Below are positions 1 to 5,603 of a DNA stretch of 5,603 bases, in pieces. The first letter of the stretch is position 1; each line of letters starts with the position of its first letter. The stretch lies in the NCBI GenBank assembly GCA_025056835.1, contig JANWVS010000168.1:1-5603 (forward strand). Reading direction: 5' to 3'. The notes under the pieces were generated by a model. The model was not told where the DNA came from. It saw only the letters and a list, made by a program, of their open reading frames with translations, and searched no databases. The stretch is from Gemmataceae bacterium. Lineage in GTDB: Bacteria > Planctomycetota > Planctomycetia > Gemmatales > Gemmataceae. A program made the position numbers and the translations under genes.

Positions 1-1433
1 TAGTAATTGCGCAGCCGCGCTTGCTGCTCGGCCTCGAGCTTGGGTTGTTTCAGCAGGGCCACGATCTCCTTCGGCAGGCCCGGCCCTTGATTGCTGCGCT
101 GGCTTTGCAACCAAGCTCGAAACGACTGCGCTGGGTCCGCAGCGAATTTCGCCGCTTCCGGTCCGGCCTCAGCGGGATCGACGTATTGACACTCCTGCCG
201 CTTGCGCGCCAACTCTTGCTGTGCGGCGGCCAACTGCTCGTTCAATTCCGCGAGCCGTTTCTCCTGCGCCGGCGTCGGCCGCTTCAGGAAGGGGGCCGTC
301 AACAAGGCGTTGCCGTCCAGCGCTGGCCCGTCCGCCGAATAGAAGAACGCGAACATCGCATAATAGTCCTTCATCGTCAACGGATCGAACTTGTGATCAT
401 GGCAAACGCAGCAGCCGCCGGTCAGGGCCAGCCAGGTTTCGATCACGGTTGTGGTCCGGTCCACGGCATTGCGATAGACCCACTCGGCGTCGATCGAGCC
501 GCCTTCGCTGGTGGTCACGTTACAACGGTTGAAGCCGGTAGCGATCAGTTGCTCGGATGTCGCGTTCGGCAACAGGTCGCCGGCGAGTTGCTCGTGGGTG
601 AAGCGATCAAAGGGCATGTTGTCGTTGTAAGCGCGAATGACCCAGTCGCGGTAGAGCCACATCTGGCGTTCATTGTCCAGGTGCAAACCGTGGGTGTCGG
701 CGTAGCGCGCCAGGTCAAGCCAATGACGGGCCATTTCCTCGCCGTAGTGCGGCGATGCCAGGTAGCGCTCCACCAGGCGTTGGTACGCCGCCTCGGGCGT
801 GGTGGCGGCACGGTCCTGAAGGAACTGATCGACTTCGGCCGGCGTCGGCGGCAATCCCGTCAGCGCAAAAGCCACGCGGCGGACCAAGATGTGCGGCTCC
901 GCCTCGGGCGAAAACTTCAGACCTTCCCGGCGCAGACGATCCGCCAAGAACGCATCGATCGGATTGTTGCTGGCGACGCCCGCGACCTGCGGCACCGCCG
1001 ATTTGGTCGGCGGCTCAAACGACCAGTGCTTCTGATACTTCGCGCCTTGGGCGATCCATTTTCTCAGCAGTTCCTTTTCCGCCGGCTTGAGGGTCTTGTG
1101 CGACGACGGCGGCGGCATCACCGTTTCCGGCGCGGCCGCGAACACGCGCCGGATGAGTTCACTGGCCTCGGGCCGGCCCGGCACGATCGGCACCGCATTG
1201 CTGGCCGCCGGTTTCACGGCCGAGTCGCGGTCGTCCAACCGAAGACCGGCCTTCTTGGTAGCGGGTCCGTGGCAATTGAAGCAGTTATTGGCCAGGATCG
1301 GTCGAATGTCGCGATTGTATTCCACCGGGTCGTCGCCGGCCCAGGCCGGCACCGCCGCCAGCAGCCCAAGAAAAGCGACGAAGGCGGCGGCGATGCCGCA
1401 TCGTTGGAGATCGCCTCGTAGATCGCTTCGCAT
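1..1433 (-). CDS. Planctomycete cytochrome c-like protein (PSCyt1 + DUF1549/PSCyt2), C-terminus outside window
   Basis: The reading frame opens at the ATG at 1433 and stays open to the left edge, giving 477 residues with no stop. It is read on the strand opposite a long spurious frame. Residues 1-32 form a Sec signal peptide: Arg-rich start, hydrophobic core at about 13-28, likely cleavage after AWA. A PSCyt1-type heme motif CFNCH lies at 51-55 within the family context DIRPILANNCFNCHGP, followed by MPPP at 106-109 and a KWIAQGA helix typical of this domain. The DUF1549/PSCyt2 domain spans about 155-365 and includes a second CxxCH, CCVCHDHKFDP, at 341-351. Residues 385-415 look like a short coiled coil. 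The full-length family normally continues into a DUF1553/PSD1 domain, presumably beyond the edge. An in-frame TAG at 1449-1451 and the lack of another ATG fix the start; the ribosome site GGGAAG is weak. The role is inferred to be periplasmic or extracytoplasmic electron transfer or polymer degradation; the substrate is unknown. Confidence 0.93.
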   Translation of the reverse strand, partial: MRSDLRGDLQRCGIAAAFVAFLGLLAAVPAWAGDDPVEYNRDIRPILANNCFNCHGPATKKAGLRLDDRDSAVKPAASNAVPIVPGRPEASELIRRVFAAAPETVMPPPSSHKTLKPAEKELLRKWIAQGAKYQKHWSFEPPTKSAVPQVAGVASNNPIDAFLADRLRREGLKFSPEAEPHILVRRVAFALTGLPPTPAEVDQFLQDRAATTPEAAYQRLVERYLASPHYGEEMARHWLDLARYADTHGLHLDNERQMWLYRDWVIRAYNDNMPFDRFTHEQLAGDLLPNATSEQLIATGFNRCNVTTSEGGSIDAEWVYRNAVDRTTTVIETWLALTGGCCVCHDHKFDPLTMKDYYAMFAFFYSADGPALDGNALLTAPFLKRPTPAQEKRLAELNEQLAAAQQELARKRQECQYVDPAEAGPEAAKFAADPAQSFRAWLQSQRSNQGPGLPKEIVALLKQPKLEAEQQARLRNY

Positions 1434-1458
1434 GAAACTTCCCGAAGACTAAGTAAGG

Positions 1459-1476
1459 TTAGGCGCTGTTGCCTAA
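1459..1476 (-). promoter_or_regulatory. Leader hairpin of the cytochrome c-like gene
   Basis: TTAGGC (1459-1464) and GCCTAA (1471-1476) are perfect inverted repeats around a six-base loop. The element lies within the first 25 or so bases of the predicted transcript, between the predicted start near 1481 and the weak ribosome site at 1438-1443. It could be a 5' stem-loop that protects the mRNA or a DNA operator at the promoter. It is not followed by a T tract in either direction, so it is unlikely to be a terminator. Confidence 0.4.
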
Positions 1477-1487
1477 GGGGGAAGTGT

Positions 1488-1496
1488 ATTATAGCA
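1488..1496 (-). promoter_or_regulatory. Extended -10 promoter for the cytochrome c-like gene
   Basis: Read on the minus strand the sequence is TGC-TATAAT, a perfect -10 hexamer (1493 to 1488) preceded by the TGn extension (1496 to 1494). No good -35 hexamer lies 16-18 bases upstream, which fits an extended -10 promoter. Transcription would begin near 1481 and leave a leader of roughly 48 bases before the ATG at 1433. The assignment rests on consensus matching only. Confidence 0.6.
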
Positions 1497-1589
1497 AAAC
1501 GGCACCGTCGGCGCCTTGAGCAAATCTCCGGCAGCCGCTACCACCGGTCCAGGCACTCGTCAAAATCTTGCCGTTGACCGTGAGGGCGC

Positions 1590-1619
1590 TTGAGGCGGCC
1601 CGTCCGCTTTCGCTAGAAT
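1590..1619 (+). promoter_or_regulatory. Sigma70-like promoter for the esterase gene
   Basis: TTGAGG (1590-1595) and TAGAAT (1614-1619) are separated by 18 bases, matching the -35 and -10 consensus at four of six and five of six positions. Transcription would start near 1626, giving a leader of about 40 bases to the ATG at 1667. It sits back to back with the minus-strand promoter at 1488-1496, so the intergenic region is divergent. Confidence 0.5.
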
Positions 1620-1666
1620 CCATCAGCGCGCACGTCTTCCCAGGGAAATGACCATAGGTTGTCACC

Positions 1667-2707
1667 ATGGACCCGTTTTGCTGGGCGGTGTTATTCTGGA
1701 TCGACGGGCTGGGTCTGGGCCAAGCGCCGCGCTGGGCCTTGGGCTTCCATCCCTTCGAGCGGGTTCAAGGCCGCCTGCACGGCCAGTTGCTCGACTTCAC
1801 GCACAACCATGGCCGCGACCGCCGCCTCTGGTCGTCGGCGCTGGGCCAAAAACGCGACCTGTACGTTTATCTCCCGCCGGGTTACGACGGCGTCCGCCGT
1901 TATCCCTTGGCGATTTTCCTCCACGGCGCCGGACAAGACGAGAATTTCTTTTTCCAGGCCCATGTCATCAACACGGACCGAGCCATCGCCGCCGGCGACT
2001 TGCCGCCCTTTATCATCGCCGCCCCCGACGGCAGCTATCGCGGCCGAGCGACCATCCTGAAGCCTGCCACGTTCTGGACCAACTCGAAGATGGGCTGCTT
2101 CGAAGACTGGGTGATGCGCGACGTCTGGGACTTCATGCACACCAACTTTGCCGTTCGACCAGGGCGCGAAAACCACGCGCTCATCGGCGTCTCCATGGGC
2201 GGGTCGGCGTCTTATACCCTGGCCTTCAAGTATCGCGAGCGGATCAAGATGGCGATCGGCGTTCACCCGCCGCTCCACCTTCGCTACGCCGACAGCAACG
2301 GCAACTACCGCGTCCCCTTCGATCCCGACAACATGGGCCTGCGGGACCGCCTTCGACCGTTCCAACGCCTCGGAACGCGGAAGCTCATCACGCTTCGCTT
2401 TCACGACCTCTTCGGGCACCTGTTCGGTGGGGGACGCGAGGCCATGCTTCACGTCGCGGCGATCAACCCCTTCGAATTGCTCGACGCCTACGATGTTCGG
2501 CCGGGGGAATTCGACCTGTTCGTCGCTTACGGCGGCCAGGACGAATTCAACATTCACGCCCAAGTCGAAGCTTTTTTGTGGAAGGCGCAGCAGCGCGGCA
2601 TCGAGGTGGGCGTCGCCTACGACCCCTGCGGCCGCCATGACTTGACCACCGGCCTGCGCCTGCTGCCTGCGATCCACCGTTGGTCGGCGGCCCGTACCCC
2701 GCCGTGA
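1667..2707 (+). CDS. Putative esterase, alpha/beta-hydrolase of the esterase-D family
   Basis: The product has 346 residues and should hydrolyse an ester or related bond; its natural substrate cannot be told from sequence. The fold is seen from LYVYLPPGYDG at 65-75, the oxyanion-side motif HGAG at 86-89, the nucleophile elbow GVSMG at 174-178 with Ser176, a late strand ending in GGQDE with Asp292 as the likely acid, and GRHD with His324 as the likely base. The order Ser-Asp-His and the spacing match the putative esterase family (PF00756-like). There is no convincing signal peptide: the first 15 residues are mildly hydrophobic but lack basic residues and a cleavage site, so a cytoplasmic location is the simplest reading. 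An in-frame TAG at 1655-1657 makes ATG 1667 the first possible start, with AGG at 1656-1658 as a modest ribosome site. The gene is monocistronic here and converges on the lipoprotein gene 13 bases downstream. Confidence 0.88.
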   Translation: MDPFCWAVLFWIDGLGLGQAPRWALGFHPFERVQGRLHGQLLDFTHNHGRDRRLWSSALGQKRDLYVYLPPGYDGVRRYPLAIFLHGAGQDENFFFQAHVINTDRAIAAGDLPPFIIAAPDGSYRGRATILKPATFWTNSKMGCFEDWVMRDVWDFMHTNFAVRPGRENHALIGVSMGGSASYTLAFKYRERIKMAIGVHPPLHLRYADSNGNYRVPFDPDNMGLRDRLRPFQRLGTRKLITLRFHDLFGHLFGGGREAMLHVAAINPFELLDAYDVRPGEFDLFVAYGGQDEFNIHAQVEAFLWKAQQRGIEVGVAYDPCGRHDLTTGLRLLPAIHRWSAARTPP

Positions 2708-2720
2708 GCGCGGGCCCCAG

Positions 2721-3644
2721 CTACCGTGGGTTGGTGATCAGCCGACAGCCGCGCAACGCCGGAGCGGAATGCGACTCCAACAGGGAAAACTCTCCGACCA
2801 GGCGCACGCCACTACCCAAGGGCGGACGCTCGGCCTCGCTCCGATCCGGGGCGTCGAAACCGCAATCGACGCGCAGGTCGCCGGCACCTTTGAGCCAAAG
2901 TCGTACGGCGCCTGTTTCGTTAACTTCGCGGTCGACGAGAATCCCCGTGACGAGCAAAAAGCGGTCTTGAAACTTGGCCCGCGTAGCCTCCTTGTTCTTG
3001 GCGAACTGTTCGGCCAGCGCCTCGGCGGCGATTTCGACGGCGGGGTTCGGGCCGGTTTCGAGCAACTCGCACTCGTCGAGCCGGTGTTCGTCGGACCATT
3101 CCGGCCACACGCCGCGAACCTTCACCTTGGATCCCCGAGCGACTTTGGCCCACGGTTCAGGTTCTTTGGCGAGCAGACACCTGACGCCGAGCGAAGCGGG
3201 ACCAGCGTCGAGCGTGATAAAGGTCGTGCCGTCGCGTGAACCGACGGACCGCACGATGCCGTTCAGTTCGACGTAGGCTTCCGCGAATTTCTTGGCCGCC
3301 GCGGCGCGGTCCCGGTCGATCTCGGCGGCGAACGCCGTGGCCGTGAGAGTCACGGTCTGCGACGGCCGCGGACGCGCTTTGGGTGCTGCATTGGTTGGCG
3401 GCGGCGCGGTCGCCTCCTTGGGCTCACCAGCCGGCGCCGAGGATGGGCTTTTCTCGCCGCCTTGGTCAACCGGTCCTGCCTTGGGCGGGGCGTTCCCCCG
3501 CGGCCCCGCGCCGTCGCTCCGTTGCTGCGGCGAAGCGGTTTCGTCGCGGACGGTCGGAGGCGAACTGCTTCGGCCGCAGCCGACCACGCCAACAGTAACC
3601 GTGCTTACAATGACCAGCGACAGGCTTGCCCAGCGACGAACCAT
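2721..3644 (-). CDS. Putative lipoprotein with two OB-fold-like (tRNA_anti-like) repeats
   Basis: The product has 307 residues. The N-terminus is a lipoprotein signal: MVRRWAS, a hydrophobic core, and the lipobox VVGC with Cys23 as the lipidated residue. Residues 24-98 are a Pro, Ala, Ser and Gly-rich linker, probably disordered. Two similar domains follow at about 103-197 and 207-303. Phe120/Phe225, Gly129/Gly234 and Cys156/Cys261 each lie exactly 105 residues apart, and each domain ends in a further Cys (192 and 300) in an ECELL or GCRLI strand. The VxLNGxV, VRC and KVKVRG strands resemble the tRNA_anti-like OB-fold family found in bacterial lipoproteins; this is pattern recognition rather than a search result. 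The start is set at 3644 rather than the in-frame ATG at 3701, because the signal peptide begins there and a strong ribosome site lies in front. The function is unknown; a ligand- or metal-binding role at the membrane is only a guess. Confidence 0.8.
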   Translation of the reverse strand: MVRRWASLSLVIVSTVTVGVVGCGRSSSPPTVRDETASPQQRSDGAGPRGNAPPKAGPVDQGGEKSPSSAPAGEPKEATAPPPTNAAPKARPRPSQTVTLTATAFAAEIDRDRAAAAKKFAEAYVELNGIVRSVGSRDGTTFITLDAGPASLGVRCLLAKEPEPWAKVARGSKVKVRGVWPEWSDEHRLDECELLETGPNPAVEIAAEALAEQFAKNKEATRAKFQDRFLLVTGILVDREVNETGAVRLWLKGAGDLRVDCGFDAPDRSEAERPPLGSGVRLVGEFSLLESHSAPALRGCRLITNPR

Positions 3645-3645
3645 G

Positions 3646-3947
3646 GTTCGTTCCCCCCTCAATGCTTTCGAGACCACACGCCGTCTGACCGCGGCCATCA
3701 ACCGGCAAGACGCGCTTCCAGGCCGGTTGGCTTGGTTGAGCGGCGGAATGTTGCTCCTGGACCTCCTTCAGAATCTCGCCCAAGAGAATGTCGGCCGGCA
3801 GGGTGTCGGTCGGCAAGTTCTCCGTTTGGGTTTCGACGGCTTACCCGCCGGAAGCGTGGCCGCACCGGCATCGGCGCTAGCGGGCAACGCACCTGCTCTT
3901 CCCTCGAACCGCCGCGCCGCCGTTTGCTTTTCGATGGCCCTTGCCAC
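3646..3947 (-). pseudogene. Possible frameshifted or decayed small gene between lipoprotein and DUF1501 genes
   Basis: I do not recognise this stretch and it has no convincing intact gene. On the minus strand one frame from a possible GTG at 3947 reads MARAIEKQTAARRFEGRA and on to about 3840. A different frame, open after the TAA at 3841-3843, continues with AVETQTENLPTDTLPADILL and a plausible amphipathic helix GEILKEVQEQ. Hand-counted base composition over about 55 codons of the second frame is roughly 69, 45 and 76 percent G+C at positions one to three, which is the pattern of real coding DNA in a G+C-rich genome. The first frame is weaker (about 69, 61 and 66). The second frame runs on without a stop into the lipoprotein gene, and its only early start is a TTG at 3816 with poor spacing. 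A single-base shift near 3840 would join the two. It may equally be non-coding. Confidence 0.22.
3651..3660 (-). promoter_or_regulatory. Ribosome binding site that fixes the lipoprotein start
   Basis: On the minus strand GAGGGGGG ends eight bases before the ATG at 3644, which is good Shine-Dalgarno spacing. The longer in-frame start at 3701 would add 19 mostly basic residues in front of an otherwise well-formed lipoprotein signal. The site therefore supports the shorter product. Confidence 0.6.
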
Positions 3948-4064
3948 TGGGCCCTTGCGTCCCTTGAGCCGTTTCAGAGAAATCGTCGGCAGTTCACCCA
4001 GCTCCCTGACATGGTATAGGCACGGCCGGTCTTGCTTGCGTGTGTGGGCACGCGATGCGGGCGC

Positions 4065-4102
4065 AACAAAAGACCCGCCACCGGTCTTGCCCGCGGCGGG
4101 TC
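4065..4102 (-). terminator. Intrinsic terminator of the DUF1501 gene
   Basis: Read on the minus strand, GACCCGCC (4102 to 4095) pairs perfectly with GGCGGGTC (4079 to 4072) across a 15-base loop, and TTTTGTT (4071 to 4065) follows directly. The stem begins 27 bases after the DUF1501 stop codon. The strong G+C stem and immediate T tract are the classical rho-independent pattern, so the lipoprotein gene further downstream probably needs its own promoter. Confidence 0.8.
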
Positions 4103-4129
4103 GGTCGAGTGCATGATGCCGTCGCCAGC

Positions 4130-5416
4130 TTAGAGCAACTCCGCCACCGGTTCGCGGTCGTCCAAGATGTACATGGGGCGGCCGCTCTGGTTGGGGAAAG
4201 TCATGCTCGGGTCGATGCCCATGGCACGGTAGAACGTCGCCAGCAATTGCGACGGCGTACACCGGCGATCGCGCGGATACTCGCCGCGGGCGCTGGAGGA
4301 ACCAACCGCCTGGCCCATGCGGAGACCGCCGCCGGCGACCAAGGCGGACATCACGGGCGCCCAGTGATCGCGACCGCCGTCGTTGCTGTTGATCCGCGGC
4401 GTGCGGCCGAATTCGCCCCAGCAAACGGTGATGACGTCGTTGTACAGGCCGCGGTCGTACAGGTCGGAGACGAGGTTGGCGATACCGCGATCCAACACCG
4501 GCAGCTGCTGGCGCAGCGTGGTGAAGTTCGAGCTGTGCGTGTCCCAACCGCCATAGGCCAGCGTCACGCAGCCGACGCCTGCTTCGATCAGCCGACGCGC
4601 CATCAGGAATTGTTCGATACCGCGGTAGCGATCCCGCGTGCGCGGATCTTCGCGCTCCAAATCCAGCGCTCGCCGAACCGCGCCGCTGGCGATCATGTCA
4701 AAAGCCCGCTGGGTGAACGCATCCATGCCGGCGAGCGTGCCGGAAGCGTCGATGTCGCGGCGGATGGCGTCGAACGTGCTGAGCAAGTCGCGGCGTTGGC
4801 CACTGCGAGCCATGTTGACACCGCTGGCCAAGCTCAAGTTGGCCAGGCCCGGGCCGTCGGGCGTAAATGCGCGATGGGCCACGCCGAGGTAGCCCGGTTC
4901 GCAGCCGATGCTCATGCCGCGGAGGCTGACGAATGGCGGAATGTCGGCGTGGGCGCTGCCGCGCAGCCGCGAGACGACCGCCCCATACGACGGATGATGG
5001 GCCGTGCGATTGACGTTCTCGCTGTAGCCGGTCATCACCAGCGAGTCGCTGTGTTCATCGACGGAGACAATCGAGCGTACGCACGCCAGTTTGTCCCACA
5101 TGCGGGCCTGCATCGGCATATGTTCGCAGATCTGCACGCCGGGCACGTTCGTTTGAATCGGGTTGAATTGCCCGCGGTACTCGACCGGCGCGTCCGGCTT
5201 GAGATCGTACATGTCCATGTGCGACGGCCCGCCGGGCAAGTAAATCATGATCGCCGCCTTGTTGGACGAAGTCGTCTGGCCGGTGCCGTTGGCCTGGGCC
5301 CGCGCCCGCAGCATGTCGGCGAGCGTCAAGCCGGCGCCGAAGGCACCGATCTTCAGAAACGACCGGCGCGTTATGCCGTCGCAGAACCGATGGGCCGAAC
5401 CAAGGATGTTGAGCAT
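4130..5416 (-). CDS. DUF1501 family protein, Tat-exported
   Basis: The product has 428 residues, close to the usual length for complete DUF1501 (PF07394) proteins. The N-terminus carries a Tat signal: CDGITRRSFLKIG with the twin arginines at 17-18, then a Gly/Ala-rich hydrophobic stretch ending near ARA-QA at about 38-42. Characteristic family blocks follow in order: GGPSHMDMYDLKPDAP at 62-77, EHSDS at 121-125, GWDTH at 290-294, EFGRTPRIN at 335-343 and GRDHW at 348-352. The C-terminus has the usual family ending around PMYIL. The family is distantly related to the alkaline phosphatase/sulfatase fold, and the conserved Asp and His suggest metal binding, but no reaction is established. ATG 5416 gives the typical N-terminus MLNILG and is preceded by a G-rich ribosome site (5419-5428). 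Its frequent partner, a PSCyt/DUF1549 gene, is not adjacent here but lies about 2.7 kb away at 1-1433. Confidence 0.95.
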   Translation of the reverse strand: MLNILGSAHRFCDGITRRSFLKIGAFGAGLTLADMLRARAQANGTGQTTSSNKAAIMIYLPGGPSHMDMYDLKPDAPVEYRGQFNPIQTNVPGVQICEHMPMQARMWDKLACVRSIVSVDEHSDSLVMTGYSENVNRTAHHPSYGAVVSRLRGSAHADIPPFVSLRGMSIGCEPGYLGVAHRAFTPDGPGLANLSLASGVNMARSGQRRDLLSTFDAIRRDIDASGTLAGMDAFTQRAFDMIASGAVRRALDLEREDPRTRDRYRGIEQFLMARRLIEAGVGCVTLAYGGWDTHSSNFTTLRQQLPVLDRGIANLVSDLYDRGLYNDVITVCWGEFGRTPRINSNDGGRDHWAPVMSALVAGGGLRMGQAVGSSSARGEYPRDRRCTPSQLLATFYRAMGIDPSMTFPNQSGRPMYILDDREPVAELL

Positions 5417-5462
5417 TTCCTCCCCCCCTGAAAATTGGGCGAGCGTGAAAAGGCCTTTCGGT

Positions 5463-5484
5463 CTACCGCCCTCGGGGCCGGTAG
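5463..5484 (-). promoter_or_regulatory. Leader hairpin upstream of the DUF1501 gene
   Basis: CTACCG (5463-5468) and CGGTAG (5479-5484) are perfect inverted repeats. The inner CCC (5469-5471) and GGG (5475-5477) extend the stem to nine pairs with one bulged C and a three-base loop. If the promoter at 5494-5522 is right, this is the first structure of the DUF1501 transcript. If the reading frame at 5487-5603 is real, it also lies just after that gene's stop codon. No T tract follows directly on the minus strand (the next T run is at 5447-5450), so a terminator role is weak. Confidence 0.45.
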
Positions 5485-5486
5485 GT

Positions 5487-5603
5487 CTAGTCCATTGTCG
5501 CGATCCAACCGGGGTTTGTCCAGACCGAAATCGCGATCACTGCCGCCGACGCGATCACTGCCGCCGAGGCCAATGGCCTTTCAAGGATCCCAACCCATGC
5601 GTT
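5487..5603 (-). CDS. Possible C-terminus of an upstream membrane protein gene, enters from right edge
   Basis: This minus-strand frame is open from the right edge to a TAG at 5487-5489 and yields 38 residues with no start in the window. It contains a hydrophobic stretch, LASAAVIASAAVIAISVW, long enough to span a membrane, followed by a short tail ending WIATMD. The stretch includes a perfect six-residue repeat, SAAVIA twice, encoded by an 18-bp tandem DNA repeat. G+C at third positions is about 70 percent by hand count, higher than in the competing frame that also stays open here. The spacing of 70 bases to the DUF1501 ATG would suit an operon or simply two genes in a row. I do not recognise the family, and the fragment is too short to exclude a chance frame. 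Confidence 0.35.
   Translation of the reverse strand, partial: NAWVGILERPLASAAVIASAAVIAISVWTNPGWIATMD
5494..5522 (-). promoter_or_regulatory. Sigma70-like promoter for the DUF1501 gene
   Basis: On the minus strand TGGACA (5522 to 5517) matches the -35 consensus at five of six positions. GACAAT (5499 to 5494) matches the -10 at four of six, and the spacer is exactly 17 bases. Transcription would start near 5487, about 70 bases before the ATG. The promoter overlaps the last codons of the possible upstream reading frame. Confidence 0.5.
5532..5567. repeat. Perfect 18-bp tandem repeat, two copies
   Basis: The unit CGCGATCACTGCCGCCGA occurs at 5532-5549 and again without a gap at 5550-5567, with no mismatch. 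Read on the minus strand in the frame of the possible upstream gene, each copy encodes SAAVIA. The repeat also lies about ten bases upstream of the DUF1501 -35 hexamer, so a binding-site role is an alternative explanation. Confidence 0.9.

Noticed and set aside
21..1421. 466-residue open frame on the plus strand
   Set aside because: It is antisense to the cytochrome-like gene, whose minus frame carries a signal peptide, two CxxCH motifs and family blocks. The plus product is Arg, Gly and Val-rich with no recognisable domain.
1648..2640. 330-residue plus frame starting at an ATG with GGGA in front
   Set aside because: The start looks tidy, but the product is low-complexity Arg and Pro-rich and overlaps the esterase in another frame. 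The esterase frame explains the sequence.
1691..2677. 328-residue open frame on the minus strand
   Set aside because: It is antisense to the esterase, which has an intact Ser-Asp-His set in the plus frame.
2698..2714. Five-pair CCCGC/GCGGG hairpin between the convergent genes
   Set aside because: The stem is short, overlaps the esterase stop codon and has no T tract on either strand, so I do not call it a terminator.
4011..4016. TATACC on the minus strand as a possible -10 for the lipoprotein gene
   Set aside because: No matching -35 lies at proper distance and it is over 360 bases from the start codon, so I leave the lipoprotein promoter unassigned.
3292..4116. 274-residue plus frame covering the gap between lipoprotein and DUF1501 genes
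   Set aside because: Its first half is antisense to the lipoprotein signal and linker, and its end runs through the intrinsic terminator. No domain or ribosome site supports it.
4040..5431. 463-residue open frame on the plus strand
   Set aside because: It is antisense to the complete DUF1501 gene and also spans that gene's terminator and ribosome site. The product is Ala, Arg and Val-rich without motifs.
5449..5458. Palindrome AAAGGCCTTT in the DUF1501 leader
   Set aside because: It is a ten-base palindrome with no loop and no second copy nearby; chance is sufficient.

Overview
The window looks like a piece of a Planctomycetota chromosome. The evidence is a Tat-exported DUF1501 protein and a planctomycete-type cytochrome c protein (PSCyt1 plus DUF1549/PSCyt2), two families that are greatly expanded in that phylum, together with G+C-rich DNA and sigma70-like promoters. 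I cannot place it more finely than the phylum. I see no tRNA, rRNA, CRISPR array, insertion sequence or phage gene.

Layout. Positions 1-1433 (minus) hold the N-terminal 477 residues of a secreted cytochrome-c-like DUF1549 protein that runs off the left edge. Positions 1434-1666 are a 233-bp divergent promoter region. It has a perfect extended -10 (TGC-TATAAT) for the minus gene, a TTGAGG-N18-TAGAAT promoter for the plus gene, and a small hairpin in the minus leader. Positions 1667-2707 (plus) encode a complete alpha/beta-hydrolase of the esterase-D type. Thirteen bases further on it meets, tail to tail, a minus-strand lipoprotein gene (2721-3644) built from two OB-fold-like repeats. The 485 bp at 3645-4129 hold no convincing intact gene. 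They contain a good intrinsic terminator (4065-4102) for the next gene and a stretch with coding-like composition that appears to change frame. Positions 4130-5416 (minus) encode the complete DUF1501 protein. Upstream of it lie a promoter (TGGACA-N17-GACAAT), a strong leader hairpin, and what may be the membrane-spanning C-terminus of another minus-strand gene that enters from the right edge and carries a perfect 18-bp tandem duplication.

How the genes fit together. Three or four minus-strand products are predicted to leave the cytoplasm: cytochrome-like by Sec, lipoprotein by Sec/lipobox, DUF1501 by Tat. PSCyt/DUF1549 and DUF1501 genes are commonly adjacent in planctomycetes. Here they are about 2.7 kb apart, with an unrelated esterase and a lipoprotein between them, and each has its own promoter-like signals. 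They are therefore probably separate transcription units. The very long antisense reading frames opposite the two large genes are composition shadows. I find no convincing new multi-gene system. The best points for a second look are the internally duplicated OB-fold lipoprotein, the paired leader hairpins, the 18-bp tandem repeat and the possible frameshifted remnant.
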